Shown: positions 1-10,004 of the stretch, piece after piece
Layout: every line of letters begins with the position of its first letter
Position numbering within the stretch: position 1 is the first letter of the stretch
Assembly (NCBI RefSeq): GCF_030717945.1
Contig: NZ_JAVAIM010000001.1
Coordinates: 2,588,631 to 2,652,630 of the forward strand
Length of the DNA stretch: 64,000 nt
DNA from: Qipengyuania profundimaris
Lineage (GTDB): Bacteria; Pseudomonadota; Alphaproteobacteria; Sphingomonadales; Sphingomonadaceae
Reading direction: 5' to 3'
The notes under the pieces: model-generated
Told to the model about the DNA's origin: nothing
The model's database searches: none
What the model saw: the letters and a program-made list of their open reading frames with translations, nothing else
Position numbers and translations under genes: made by a program

Positions 1-1
1 C

Positions 2-256
2 AGCCTGACCTCCACGCGCGCGAAGCATATATATGGGCTGTCCGGTCCGATCATGCTGCAATCGATCGAGCAGTTGCCGAAGTCCCCCTGGCGCGCCTTT
101 GCCTATCTCAACCTGGCGACCCGCGATCCCTACCATCTGCGATGGGGCTTGCTGCGGCGTGCCTGGCGGGATCACCCGCCGACCGTCATGGGCAATCTGC
201 GCAAGGTGGCGGGCTGGCTTCGTTTCGCGCTGAGCGTCAGGCTGGGCCGGGGCTGA
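2..256 (+). CDS. C-terminal end of an unidentified protein (5' partial)
   Basis: An open frame enters from the left edge and ends at TGA 254-256, giving 84 visible residues. The tail is basic and rich in Trp, Arg and Leu, with no recognisable catalytic motif. It ends 4 bp before a Wzx-like flippase on the same strand, so it is probably the last part of a polysaccharide or envelope biosynthesis gene in the same operon; that is inferred from context only. The internal ATG at 53 is unlikely to be the true start because the frame stays open to the window edge. Confidence 0.55.
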   Translation, partial: SLTSTRAKHIYGLSGPIMLQSIEQLPKSPWRAFAYLNLATRDPYHLRWGLLRRAWRDHPPTVMGNLRKVAGWLRFALSVRLGRG

Positions 257-260
257 CACG

Positions 261-1718
261 ATGAGCGCGGCCAAGATCGACACGCAAGGTTTGCGCATGC
301 TGGTGCGCAAGGCGGTGATCTGGCGCTCGGGCTCGCAGATCGTCAGCCAGCTGATCGCTTGGGCGTCGACCTTCCTGGTCCTCCGCATTCTCGATCCGGC
401 AGACTATGGCCTCTACGCAATGGCGGCGGTGGTGCTGACCTTGCTCGGCCTGCTCAACGGCTATGGCCTCGCCAATGCGCTGATCCAGCGTGAGACAGTG
501 ACGCGCAAAGAGTTGCGCCAGCTGTTCGGCATGCTGCTGGTGCTCAACATTCTGTTGGCCATTGCACAGGTGATTGCAGCGCCACTCATCGCGCAGTTTT
601 ACGAACAGCCCGAGGTTGCCGACTTACTCCGAGTCCTGGCGCTGGTCTTCCTGACGAACCCTTTCCTCGCCCTCGGTTACGCCATCCTTTCGCGCGAGAT
701 GGACTTCAAGCGGCAGGCACAGGTCAACCTCGCCACAGCCATGCTGGGCGCAGTGGTGGCTCTGGCCGGCGCGCTGGCAGGTTTGGGCGTATGGACGCTG
801 GTGCTCGCGCCGCTTTCGGTATTCGTCACGCGGGCAGTTGCGATGACGATCGTCGCGCGCGCCTTCATGTGGCCGAGCTTCGACTTTCGCGGCGCCGGTG
901 CCATCACCAGCTTCGGCGGGGCGGTGACGCTGTCCAGCATCTTCTATTTCCTGCAAACGCAATCGGACGTCGTCATCGCGGGTCGGAATTTCGATGCCGC
1001 GACGGTCGGCCTTTATACGACCGCGCTGTTCCTCGCGCAGATCTTCATCAACAAGGTGGTGCCGCCGCTGAACGAGGTCGCCTTCACGGCGCTGTCGCGG
1101 GCGCAAGCAGACCGCGAGGCCTTCGCCAACGGGTTCCTGATATCGGTGCACGGTATCATGTTGCTCGCCATTCCGTTCTGCCTCGGCCTGGCCGTGACTG
1201 CCGAACCTTTCGTGCGCGTCGTCCTGGGCGAGAAATGGCTCGGCATCGTCCCGCTGCTGCAGGTGCTCGGCTGCGCCATGCCCTGGATGGTGCTGCAGGT
1301 GCTCTTCGCTCCGGCCACAAATGCAGCAGGCCGCCCCGGCATCGCGGTGCGTAATGCGGCCATCGGGGCGCTGGTCATGCCTCTCGCCTTCATCGTGGCC
1401 GTCCAATGGGGGGTCGAAGGCATGGCCTGGGCGTGGCTGGCCGCTTATCCCGCGATCGCGCTGATCACTGCGGCTAATTCGCTACCTGCCATCGGCGTAG
1501 CGCCGACCCGATTACTCGCCGCGGTCTTGCCCACGGCCCTCGCCGGCATTGTCATGGCCCTCGCCGTCTATCTCGGGGACAAGGCGCTGGCCGATGCCGA
1601 GCCTGTCTTACGTCTTGTGGCGCTCGTTGCCCTCGGCGCGACGATCTATTGCGGCTGGCTCTTCCTGTTTGCGCGGGAGCGGTTGTTCGAGTTCATCGCG
1701 CTCGTCCGCAATCGCTAG
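261..1718 (+). CDS. Oligosaccharide flippase / lipopolysaccharide biosynthesis protein (Wzx/PST family)
   Basis: This 485-residue protein is almost entirely hydrophobic, with about 12 to 14 predicted membrane segments, matching the MOP/PST superfamily of lipid-linked oligosaccharide flippases. Such proteins move undecaprenyl-linked sugar units across the inner membrane for O-antigen or exopolysaccharide assembly. The N-terminus has a short amphipathic stretch before the first membrane helix, as is usual. It starts 4 bp after the preceding gene, which indicates an operon with the truncated upstream gene. The substrate cannot be read from the sequence. Family assignment is by topology and composition, not by search. 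Confidence 0.8.
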   Translation: MSAAKIDTQGLRMLVRKAVIWRSGSQIVSQLIAWASTFLVLRILDPADYGLYAMAAVVLTLLGLLNGYGLANALIQRETVTRKELRQLFGMLLVLNILLAIAQVIAAPLIAQFYEQPEVADLLRVLALVFLTNPFLALGYAILSREMDFKRQAQVNLATAMLGAVVALAGALAGLGVWTLVLAPLSVFVTRAVAMTIVARAFMWPSFDFRGAGAITSFGGAVTLSSIFYFLQTQSDVVIAGRNFDAATVGLYTTALFLAQIFINKVVPPLNEVAFTALSRAQADREAFANGFLISVHGIMLLAIPFCLGLAVTAEPFVRVVLGEKWLGIVPLLQVLGCAMPWMVLQVLFAPATNAAGRPGIAVRNAAIGALVMPLAFIVAVQWGVEGMAWAWLAAYPAIALITAANSLPAIGVAPTRLLAAVLPTALAGIVMALAVYLGDKALADAEPVLRLVALVALGATIYCGWLFLFARERLFEFIALVRNR

Positions 1719-1779
1719 GCATCTGGAGCCTGTCCCACCTGCGTGGTATCACTCTCGCTACTGATGCAGGAGAGACCGC

Positions 1780-2721
1780 ATGGCGCGCCGCAGCCTTGCC
1801 GCAATTCTGGCCTTGGGCCTCGCCACCACTGCCAGCGCGCAGCCGGATCAGGTCGAGGATGTCATCGGCGACGCGCCGAGCGACGAAGCCACGCTGACGG
1901 CGGACCGCCACAAGCGCATGACCGTGCCCGTCACAATCGCCGGCGAAGGTCCCTACCGCTTCCTCATCGATACGGGCGCGCAGGCAACAGTCGTGACGCA
2001 TCAGCTAGTCGAGGACCTCGCCTTGCGCCGTAGTGGCACGGCCACGCTGGTCGCGATGGGCAGTTCGCGGCAGGTCGAGACGGTCGAGCTCGACGATCTC
2101 GAATTCGCCAATCGCAGTGTCAGCGGCCTGATCTCGCCGTTGCTGCACACGAGCAATATTGGTGCGGACGGCATTCTCGGCCTCGACAGCCTGCAGGATA
2201 CCCGCGTGCTGATCGATTTCCGCGAGCGGCGTATGGCCATCGCCGATGCCGAGTACGAAGAGAGCAATTCCGGCTACGAAATCGTCGTGCGGGCGCGCAA
2301 AAAGCTCGGCCAGATGGTCATCACCGATGCACGGATCGACGGCGTGCGCACAGCCGTGGTGATCGACACCGGCGCGCAGAACAGCATCGCCAATCCGGTG
2401 CTGTTGCGCAAACTGCGTGCGCGCGAACGACACGAGATCGTTAGCGTCGATGTCCTTGGCACCCAGCTGACCAGCCGCGCGACATTCCTGCGCAGCCTGC
2501 AGATCGGGCGGGCGGAGATGACCAATGTCCAGATCGGCTTCGCGGACAGCCCGATTTTTGCCGCACTCGGCCTGTCGCGTCGCCCCGCACTGGTGCTCGG
2601 CATGAACAATCTGCGCGTTTTCGACCGGGTCGCGATCGACTTCAGCACGAAGCGCATCCTTTTCGACATGCCGAGCCGCCGGGCCAAGCGAGATGACCTT
2701 CGCGAAGACATGCCCGGCTGA
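1780..2721 (+). CDS. Secreted retropepsin-like aspartic protease with two DTGA lobes
   Basis: The 313-residue product begins with a signal peptide (first ~21 residues, ending Ala-Gln). It carries two copies of the aspartic-protease active-site motif: IDTGAQ with Asp64 and IDTGAQ with Asp196. Each lies in a hydrophobic beta context and is followed by a G-(I/L)-L-G-(L/M) flap-like segment. Retroviral-type bacterial proteases usually carry one DTG per chain and dimerise, whereas here two lobes are fused in one chain as in pepsins. It is likely periplasmic. The start is chosen from the GGAGA upstream and the signal peptide. Substrate is unknown. Confidence 0.78.
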   Translation: MARRSLAAILALGLATTASAQPDQVEDVIGDAPSDEATLTADRHKRMTVPVTIAGEGPYRFLIDTGAQATVVTHQLVEDLALRRSGTATLVAMGSSRQVETVELDDLEFANRSVSGLISPLLHTSNIGADGILGLDSLQDTRVLIDFRERRMAIADAEYEESNSGYEIVVRARKKLGQMVITDARIDGVRTAVVIDTGAQNSIANPVLLRKLRARERHEIVSVDVLGTQLTSRATFLRSLQIGRAEMTNVQIGFADSPIFAALGLSRRPALVLGMNNLRVFDRVAIDFSTKRILFDMPSRRAKRDDLREDMPG

Positions 2722-2767
2722 CATGGACCTTGCCTAGTGCAAGCCGCTACCCCAGATGGGCGCGGCA

Positions 2768-4582
2768 ATGCCCCCCGATACCGCCACTTCCGACCAGCGC
2801 GACGATGCCGAGAGCTGGGCGACGATCCGCCGCTTCCTCCCCTATCTCTGGCCGGAGGGCAATCCGAAGCTGAAGCGCCGCATCGTCGGCGCGATGATGT
2901 TCGTGCTGTTGGCGAAGGCGACCACGCTCGCCCTGCCCTTCGCCTACAAGCGCGCCGTCGATGCGATGACCACGCCCGCGAACGAAGCGGCGATGGTCGC
3001 GCTGGCCTTTGTGATCGCTTATGCGGCGGGGCGGTTTGCCGGGGTGGCTTTCGACAACCTTCGCAACATCACTTTTGAGCGGGTCGGCCAGGAAGCGACC
3101 CGCAATCTGGCCGAAGACACCTTCGCTCGCCTGCACCAGCTGAGCCTGCGCTTCCATCTTTCGCGGCGCACGGGCGAGGTCACCAAGACGATCGAGCGCG
3201 GCACCAAGAGCATCGATTCCATGCTCTATTTCCTGCTGTTCAACATCGCGCCCACGATCCTCGAACTGATTGCGGTAGGCGTGATCTTCTACATCAATTT
3301 CGGCTGGGAATTGGTTGCCGCGACCGGCGCGACCGTCGTCGCTTATATCGCGATCACGCGCTGGATCACCGAATGGCGCACCAAGCTGAGGCGGCAGATG
3401 AACGACCTCGACGGGCAGGCGCTGGCCCGCGCGGTCGACAGCCTATTGAATTACGAGACGGTCAAATACTTCGGCGCCGAAGGGCGCGAGCGGGAGCGCT
3501 ATGGCCGCGCCGCCCATGCCTATGCAGAGGCGGCGGTGAAGAGCGAGAACTCGCTCGGCCTGCTCAACATCACCCAGGCGCTGATCATGAACCTGCTGAT
3601 GGGCGGCGCGATGGCGTTTACCGTCTGGGGCTGGAGCCGGGGAGAGCTGACCACCGGCGATCTCGTGCTGGTCAACACCTACCTCATGCAACTCTTCCGC
3701 CCGCTCGACATGCTCGGCTGGGTCTATCGCACGATCCGCCAAGGCATCATCGACATGGCCGCGATGTTCCGCCTGATCGACAGTGAGGTCGAGGTCGAGG
3801 ACGTGCCCGGCGCGCCGGCGCTAATCGTGAACCGGCCGACCGTCGCTTTCGAGAATGTCGTGTTCGGCTACGAGAAGGACCGCACCATCCTTCACGGCCT
3901 CAGCTTCGAGGTACCGGCGGGCAGCCATGTGGCCATCGTCGGACCTTCCGGCGCAGGCAAGAGCACGATCGGGCGGCTGCTGTTCCGCTTCTACGACCCG
4001 CAATCGGGCCGCATCCTGATCGACGGGCAGGACATCGCGCAGGTTACGCAGGCGTCGCTGCGCGAAAACATCGGCATCGTCCCGCAGGACAGCGTGCTGT
4101 TCAACGACTCGATCGGCTACAATATCGCCTACGGTCGACGCGAAGCGGAGCATGACAATATCGTCGGCGCGGCGCGGTCGGCGGCGATCCTTCCGTTCAT
4201 CGAGCGACTGCCCGACGGCTTCGACACCGAGGTCGGCGAGCGCGGGCTCAAGCTTTCGGGCGGCGAGAAGCAGCGGGTCGCCATTGCTCGCACGCTGGTA
4301 AAGGACCCGCCGATCCTGCTGCTGGACGAAGCGACCAGCGCGCTCGACAGCCGCACCGAGCAGGAAATCCTGCAGACGCTACGCCGCGTATCGGAGCACC
4401 GCACCACGCTCGCCATCGCGCACCGCCTGTCGACGATCGCCGATGCCGACCGCATCCTCGTCCTCGACCAGGGACGGCTCGCCGAAAGCGGAACGCATTC
4501 GGACCTGCTGCGCGCGGGCGGTCTCTATGCCGACATGTGGGCCCGCCAGGCAGAAGACCGCCCGGCGGTAGAGCCCGTCTGA
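2768..4582 (+). CDS. atm1: Atm1-type ABC exporter (fused permease and ATPase)
   Basis: This is a half-size ABC exporter: a six-helix membrane domain (about residues 1-330) followed by a nucleotide-binding domain. The ATPase has Walker A GPSGAGKST, signature LSGGEKQR, Walker B ILLLDEATSALD and the switch His in AIAHRLST. Its length (604 aa) and the MPPxTAT N-terminus closely match my memory of the Novosphingobium Atm1 exporter, which moves glutathione derivatives and contributes to metal detoxification. An in-frame ATG 12 bp upstream is a possible alternative start; neither has a good ribosome-binding site. It ends tail to tail against the M16 protease gene with no gap. Confidence 0.88.
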   Translation: MPPDTATSDQRDDAESWATIRRFLPYLWPEGNPKLKRRIVGAMMFVLLAKATTLALPFAYKRAVDAMTTPANEAAMVALAFVIAYAAGRFAGVAFDNLRNITFERVGQEATRNLAEDTFARLHQLSLRFHLSRRTGEVTKTIERGTKSIDSMLYFLLFNIAPTILELIAVGVIFYINFGWELVAATGATVVAYIAITRWITEWRTKLRRQMNDLDGQALARAVDSLLNYETVKYFGAEGRERERYGRAAHAYAEAAVKSENSLGLLNITQALIMNLLMGGAMAFTVWGWSRGELTTGDLVLVNTYLMQLFRPLDMLGWVYRTIRQGIIDMAAMFRLIDSEVEVEDVPGAPALIVNRPTVAFENVVFGYEKDRTILHGLSFEVPAGSHVAIVGPSGAGKSTIGRLLFRFYDPQSGRILIDGQDIAQVTQASLRENIGIVPQDSVLFNDSIGYNIAYGRREAEHDNIVGAARSAAILPFIERLPDGFDTEVGERGLKLSGGEKQRVAIARTLVKDPPILLLDEATSALDSRTEQEILQTLRRVSEHRTTLAIAHRLSTIADADRILVLDQGRLAESGTHSDLLRAGGLYADMWARQAEDRPAVEPV

Positions 4583-7426
4583 TCAGTCGCCCGTAGCGGC
4601 AGCCGCCACCAGCGCGCTGGTCGAAAGGTCCAGCGCATCGGCATCGACCACTTCGACATCGGGGCGAATCGCCTTGAGGTCGTCGAGGAACTCGGCCGCA
4701 TTGCCGACGATGAGGACGGTCGCCTTCTCAGACCCCACATACTCCGCCGCAACCTGCGTGGCGGCTTCGGGCGAGACTGCCGCGAGACGGTCCGCATAGC
4801 GCGCAGCTTCACCCGGCTCGAGCCCGTCGAACAGCAGTCCGGCGACGATGCTGTTGAAGCCCGAAGAACTTTCCAGCGAGCGGGCGTAATTGCCGCCGAG
4901 GTAGAGCCGACGCTTGTCGAGTAAGTCCTGCGCAATCGCTTCGTCGCCCAGTCGGTCGAACTCGTCGAGGAAGACCTGCACCACCTCGTCGGCGGTCGAG
5001 TTCTGGGTCTGCGCAGAAGCGACCAGCGTGTCCGACCCGACGCCGCTATAGGCGCCGTAGCTGATCGAGCGTTTCGTGCGGACCTCCTCGAACAGGCGTC
5101 CGCTGGACCCGCCGCCGAGGATCGCGTTCGCGAGCTCCGCTGCGTAGTAATTGCCGTCGGTTCGCGATGGTGCGCGCATGCCGGCATAGACCGCGGCCTG
5201 CCCAGCGTCGGGCATATCGATCACCACTGTGCGGACGGGCTGCGCCTCGCCGGTGGGATTGGCGATCTCGACCGGCGGTTCGCCCACGCCCTGCCAGTCG
5301 CCAAGCAGGGTCTGCGTGAGCTCGATCGCCCGCTCGGGTGCGATACCGCCGCTGACGATCACCTGTGCGCGTGCCGGATGCCAGTATGTGCGGCGATGCT
5401 CGACCAGATCCTCGCGCGTGATCTGCGCCAGGCTCTCCTGCGTGCCGCCCGGCAGCGTGCCGAAGGGGGAGTCGCCATAAAGCACAGGGCGCACCGCCAT
5501 GCTCGCGATGCCCCCGGGGTCTTTCAACGTAGCCGCCAGTCCGTCGATCGCCCGCTTGCGCTCGCGCTCGAAGGCGGCCTGCGGATAATCTGCGGATGTG
5601 AGGATAGTTGCGAGCACCTTGCCCGCCTCTTCCATGTTGGCGACCGGCGCGGTGAGGCTGAAATAGGCGCCTTTAGACCCGGCAGTCGCGCCGAAGCTGG
5701 CACCGAGGCTTTCGAGGCGGCGCGCGATCTCGGTTTCGTCGAGACCGCCCGCCCCCTTGTCGGCCAGTTGCGCGGTGAGCTGGGCCACGCCAGCCTTGGC
5801 GCGGTCGTCGCTGATCGAACCGCCCGGCACCAGCACCGTCATCGTCGCCAGCGGCACATCGCCCGTCTGGGCGGCGACCACTTCGATGCCGTTGGACAAG
5901 GTCTGCTCGACGATCCGCGCGGCTTCCAGCTGCGGGCGCTGGCCGGGACCGGGCACGGTTTCGCGCACGTCTTCCGCAGCGACCGACAGCGGCTCGCCCA
6001 CCGCGTCGGGCAAGGTCTTGAAAGTCGGCATGGGATAAGGATTTGCGTAGGCTGAAGGATCGTCCTCGCCTGCCGTATAAACGATGTCGGTCCGCGCATT
6101 TGGATTGTAATAGGTCTGCGCGACGCGCTGGACATCGGCTGCCGTGACCGACGCGATCGCGGCAAGCCGCTTGTCCGGGAAAGACGGATCTCCCGTCGTC
6201 AGCAGCGCTTCGCCCAGCTCGAAGGCTCGGCCGCGTGCAGTTTCTCGCGAACGCAGCGCGCTGGCGAGAAGTTCGTTCTTCGCTTCGGCGACTTCGGCTT
6301 CGGTCACGCCTTCGGACTTTATCCGCTCACGCTCGGCAACGAGAATGCCGCGCACTTCATCGACATTGGCCTGCGGATTGATGACGGCGAACTGCGCCAG
6401 CACCCCGCCCTCTTCCTGCATGCCGACCTGATGGATCGCCTGCACGGCCTTGCCGCTGCGGACCAGGGCCGCGGCCATGCGGCTGTTGTCTCCGCGCGAC
6501 ATGATCGCGTCGAGCACCTCCAGCGCGGGCGCATCGGGATGGGTGATCGCAGGAAGCTTCCACACGGTGCCGACGAGCGGCAGCGGGACATTCGGCGCAG
6601 TCGCGGTGATGCTGCGCGGCTCGGTCCGCTCGGGGACATCGAGGTCGAAGGCGATCTCCACCGGGTTCTCGCGGCGCGGGATGTCGGCGAAATATTCCTC
6701 GACCAGGCTGCGCAAATCGGAAACCTCGAAATTGCCGGCCACGATCAGCGTGGCGGTGTCCGGCCCGTAATAGGCCTGGTGGAAAGCACGCGCATCGTCG
6801 AGCTCGGCGGACTCGAGCTGCTCGATGCTGCCGATGGTCGGGCGGCGATAGGGCGAGACGTCATAGGCGGCTTCGGGAATGACGAAGCTGCCGAACCGGC
6901 CATAGGGCGGCGCGAGCACGCGCTGGCGCAGCTCTTCCTTCACGACATCGCGCTCCTTGTCGAACACGTCCTGGTCGATCACGGGGAAGGCCATTCGCTC
7001 GCGGTGGGTCCAGAGCATGGCTTCGAGATATTCGGCCGGGACGATCTCGAAATAGTTCGTCCGGTCGGCATTGGTGGTCGCATTGCGCGTGCCGCCCACA
7101 TCGGCGGTGAGGCCGTAGATGAGGTTGTACGGCATGTTCAGCGTCTTACGGCTGAGGATATGTTCGAACAGATGCGCGAAGCCGGCGCGGCCTTCGGGAT
7201 CGGACTTGGAGCCGACCTCGTACCACATCGATGTCGTCACCGTGCCGGTCGAAGCGTCCGGGATGGCAATGACCTGAAGCCCGTTGTCGAGCGTCCAGCG
7301 CTCGTATTCGATTTCGGGGGCGACGACCGCTCCGGTGCTGCTGGCGGTGTGATCGTCGGCAACGGCAGGCGCGGCGGCGATGATGGCAAGCGAAGCCGCA
7401 CCGGCGGCAAGGATGTGACGGAACAT
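4583..7426 (-). CDS. Periplasmic M16 zinc metalloprotease (pitrilysin family), double-domain
   Basis: The 947-residue protein has a signal peptide (first ~23 residues, cleavage near AVA-DD). The inverted zinc motif HLFEH is at residues 85-89, with a downstream Glu in VVKEEL near residue 164 as third ligand. A second M16 unit fills the C-terminal half, but its equivalent of the zinc motif reads AQLTAQL, so that half is catalytically dead and probably structural. This active/inactive pairing is known for fused M16 peptidases. It likely degrades peptides in the periplasm. The gene converges on the Atm1 gene and is probably transcribed alone. Confidence 0.88.
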   Translation of the reverse strand: MFRHILAAGAASLAIIAAAPAVADDHTASSTGAVVAPEIEYERWTLDNGLQVIAIPDASTGTVTTSMWYEVGSKSDPEGRAGFAHLFEHILSRKTLNMPYNLIYGLTADVGGTRNATTNADRTNYFEIVPAEYLEAMLWTHRERMAFPVIDQDVFDKERDVVKEELRQRVLAPPYGRFGSFVIPEAAYDVSPYRRPTIGSIEQLESAELDDARAFHQAYYGPDTATLIVAGNFEVSDLRSLVEEYFADIPRRENPVEIAFDLDVPERTEPRSITATAPNVPLPLVGTVWKLPAITHPDAPALEVLDAIMSRGDNSRMAAALVRSGKAVQAIHQVGMQEEGGVLAQFAVINPQANVDEVRGILVAERERIKSEGVTEAEVAEAKNELLASALRSRETARGRAFELGEALLTTGDPSFPDKRLAAIASVTAADVQRVAQTYYNPNARTDIVYTAGEDDPSAYANPYPMPTFKTLPDAVGEPLSVAAEDVRETVPGPGQRPQLEAARIVEQTLSNGIEVVAAQTGDVPLATMTVLVPGGSISDDRAKAGVAQLTAQLADKGAGGLDETEIARRLESLGASFGATAGSKGAYFSLTAPVANMEEAGKVLATILTSADYPQAAFERERKRAIDGLAATLKDPGGIASMAVRPVLYGDSPFGTLPGGTQESLAQITREDLVEHRRTYWHPARAQVIVSGGIAPERAIELTQTLLGDWQGVGEPPVEIANPTGEAQPVRTVVIDMPDAGQAAVYAGMRAPSRTDGNYYAAELANAILGGGSSGRLFEEVRTKRSISYGAYSGVGSDTLVASAQTQNSTADEVVQVFLDEFDRLGDEAIAQDLLDKRRLYLGGNYARSLESSSGFNSIVAGLLFDGLEPGEAARYADRLAAVSPEAATQVAAEYVGSEKATVLIVGNAAEFLDDLKAIRPDVEVVDADALDLSTSALVAAAATGD

Positions 7427-7646
7427 AAAACAGACCCCTCGTCTCGATTACGCAAAACGTTCGAACACCTTGGACGCGATCGGCCAATAGAACAACCGCC
7501 CTAGCCGCTCGACGAGTGGGCGCATAATCTGAGCATGCAGGTCGGGGCCGCAGCGGGTTGTGTTGCACTGCAACATGCTTCAAAGAGAACATCATTTCTC
7601 GGCATTATTGTCTGATGCCCAAACTTCCTGACGAATAGGTTCTTCC

Positions 7647-9152
7647 ATGCTCGACCGCAGCACCCTGCGCCGCGACTGGCTCTCCAATATCCGCGCCGAT
7701 ATCCTTGCCGGGCTTGTCGTAGCCCTCGCCCTTATTCCCGAAGCGATCGGCTTCTCGATCATCGCGGGTGTCGATCCCCGCGTGGGCCTTTACGCGTCGG
7801 TCGCCATCGCGATGGTGATCGCGTTTACGGGCGGGAGACCCGGCATGATCAGCGCCGCGACTGCGGCGGTTGCGGTCGTCGTCGTCCCGCTCGTGCGCGA
7901 TTACGGGGTCGAATACCTGTTCGCGGCCACCATCCTGATGGGAATCTTCCAGGGCATCGCGGCGCTGCTACGGCTCGACCTGCTGATGCAATTCGTCAGC
8001 CGCTCGGTCATCACCGGCTTCGTCAATGCGCTCGCGATCCTGATCTTCATGGCGCAGCTGCCCGAGCTCACACTGGGGAATCCCGGCGTGACATGGCTGA
8101 CCTACGTCATGGTCGCCGCCGCGCTGGCGGTGATCTACCTGCTGCCGAAGCTGACTACCGCCGTCCCGAGCCCGCTGGTCGCCATCGTGATCCTGACCGC
8201 GCTGAGCATCTGGATCGAAGCGCCGGTCAATACCGTCGCCGACATGGGCGAGCTGCCCGAGGGCCTGCCCTATTTCGCCCTGCCCGATGTCCCGCTGACA
8301 TGGGAAACCTTGCGCATCATCGCGCCCTATTCGGCAACCATGGCGGCAGTCGGCCTTCTGGAAAGCCTGCTCACCGCGCAGATCGTCGACGACATGACGC
8401 ATACCGGCAGCGACAAGCGCCGCGAAAGCGCAGGTCAGGGCGTCGCCAATGTCGTCGCCGCGATGTTCGGCGGCATGGGCGGCTGCGCCATGATCGGCCA
8501 ATCGGTCATCAACGTGACCAGCGGCGGTCGCGGTAGGCTGTCGACCTTCACTGCGGGCCTCGCCCTGCTGATCCTGCTCGCCCTGCTCGGCGATCTCGTC
8601 GGCCAGGTGCCGATGCCGGCGCTGGTCGCGATCATGATCATGGTCAGCATCGGGACCTTCAGCTGGAACTCGATACCCAACCTTACCAAGCACCCGTGGC
8701 AGTCGAGCGTCGTGATGGTCGCCACTGTCGTAGTGGTCGTCGCGACCCACAATCTCGCGCTGGGCGTGCTGGCGGGCGTCATCCTGTCGGGCGTGTTCTT
8801 CACCCACAAGGTGATGACCATGTTCGAAGTGGTGCGAGAGCGCGATGGCGACACGGCGATCTACCGCGCCAAGGGCCAGATCTTCTACGCCAGCGTGGAG
8901 CGGTTCGAAGCCGCGCTCGGCCCCGAAAGCACCCAGCCCGATCCGGCGGACCACGTCATCATCGACGTGCGCAAGGCGCATTTCTGGGACATCTCGGCCA
9001 TCGGCGCGCTGGACAAGGTGGTCGAGCGCATGCGCCGCAACGGTCGCAGCGTGCAGGTGCGCGGCCTCAACAAGGCGAGCAGCGATCTCGTCGACAAATT
9101 CGCGCTGACAGACAAGACCGGCGTCGAAATCGGCCTCGCCCCGCATCCTTAG
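7647..9152 (+). CDS. SulP family anion transporter with C-terminal STAS domain
   Basis: The 501-residue protein has around 11 to 14 membrane segments (residues ~20-400) and a cytoplasmic STAS domain at the C-terminus (~410-500), the standard SulP/SLC26 layout. The segment [17 protein letters not shown] near residue 28 is the conserved SulP signature after the first helix. Substrate may be sulfate, bicarbonate or a dicarboxylate, and no neighbouring gene decides this. The gene stands alone, with 220 bp upstream to the divergent M16 gene that must hold both promoters; no clear element was recognised there. Confidence 0.85.
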   Translation: MLDRSTLRRDWLSNIRADILAGLVVALALIPEAIGFSIIAGVDPRVGLYASVAIAMVIAFTGGRPGMISAATAAVAVVVVPLVRDYGVEYLFAATILMGIFQGIAALLRLDLLMQFVSRSVITGFVNALAILIFMAQLPELTLGNPGVTWLTYVMVAAALAVIYLLPKLTTAVPSPLVAIVILTALSIWIEAPVNTVADMGELPEGLPYFALPDVPLTWETLRIIAPYSATMAAVGLLESLLTAQIVDDMTHTGSDKRRESAGQGVANVVAAMFGGMGGCAMIGQSVINVTSGGRGRLSTFTAGLALLILLALLGDLVGQVPMPALVAIMIMVSIGTFSWNSIPNLTKHPWQSSVVMVATVVVVVATHNLALGVLAGVILSGVFFTHKVMTMFEVVRERDGDTAIYRAKGQIFYASVERFEAALGPESTQPDPADHVIIDVRKAHFWDISAIGALDKVVERMRRNGRSVQVRGLNKASSDLVDKFALTDKTGVEIGLAPHP

Positions 9153-9158
9153 GGCGAA

Positions 9159-10004
9159 CTAACCGGCAGCGCGCGCCATCAAGGCGAGCGCCTGCCGGTC
9201 GAACCACCACAGGCGCGGATCTCGCCGGGGCCGGAACTGCGGCAGGTAACTCGGGTAGAGCGACGCCAGTCGTTCCGGCAGTGCCGTCGGCCCCGGCCCG
9301 CGCATGATGTCGCTGACGATCCGGTTCTGGAAATGCCGCAGGCTGTAATTGCGCATTCGGCGTGCCTGCAGGAGCAGGTCGCCTGGTGTCAGTTGTACGG
9401 GATCGCAGAGGAAGGCAGCGCCCTCGACCGTCGCGACCCGCTCGTCCTGCCAGTCGTCCTCGTTGCCGAGATCGGTCTTGGCGAGAGCGCAGAGCAGGCC
9501 ATCGTCGCCGATCAAATCGTTCGGCAGGCGAATGTCCTTTTCACGCATGCGGGCAACGAAATCGCCGTGCAGCGCATAGAGATCGCCGAACAGTCCATGC
9601 TCGCGCCGCATCTGCTCGCGATAGGCCTCTACGCGGCGGCCATTGCCGGGAAACGCGGACGCCGCATTCACGCCCCCATCGTCCAGCCCCGCTACCAGCG
9701 CGGCAATCGAACCCGGCTGTACCTCGGCGTCGCCGTCCACGAAGACGAAGTGTCGTCCGGCAGGCGCTGGATCGTCGAAGACGAAGCGGTTCCAGCTGCG
9801 CGACTTGCCCCCCTGCTCCCAGTCGTGGACCGTGACCCTGTCGTAGCCGCGCGCGATCTGCGCAGTGCGGTCGGTCGTCCCGTTCACGACCACGTGGATG
9901 TCGTAGCCCGGTTCGCCCAGCGGCAGGCTAGCGAGACAGCGCGCGATCCGCCGTTCCTCGTTGTGCGCCATTACCGAAATGGCGACCGGCAGGCTGTCGT
10001 TCAT
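9159..10004 (-). CDS. Family 2 glycosyltransferase
   Basis: The 281-residue protein begins with the GT-A pattern VAISVMAHNEERRIARCL and has a metal-binding DxD-like motif in FVDGDAEV near residue 90. The fold is the usual N-terminal nucleotide-sugar domain. I place the start at ATG 10004 because it overlaps the upstream methyltransferase stop as ATGA, a sign of translational coupling; an ATG 24 bp further upstream would overlap more deeply. The pair with a SAM methyltransferase suggests glycan assembly or modification. Donor and acceptor cannot be inferred. Confidence 0.8.
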   Translation of the reverse strand: MNDSLPVAISVMAHNEERRIARCLASLPLGEPGYDIHVVVNGTTDRTAQIARGYDRVTVHDWEQGGKSRSWNRFVFDDPAPAGRHFVFVDGDAEVQPGSIAALVAGLDDGGVNAASAFPGNGRRVEAYREQMRREHGLFGDLYALHGDFVARMREKDIRLPNDLIGDDGLLCALAKTDLGNEDDWQDERVATVEGAAFLCDPVQLTPGDLLLQARRMRNYSLRHFQNRIVSDIMRGPGPTALPERLASLYPSYLPQFRPRRDPRLWWFDRQALALMARAAG

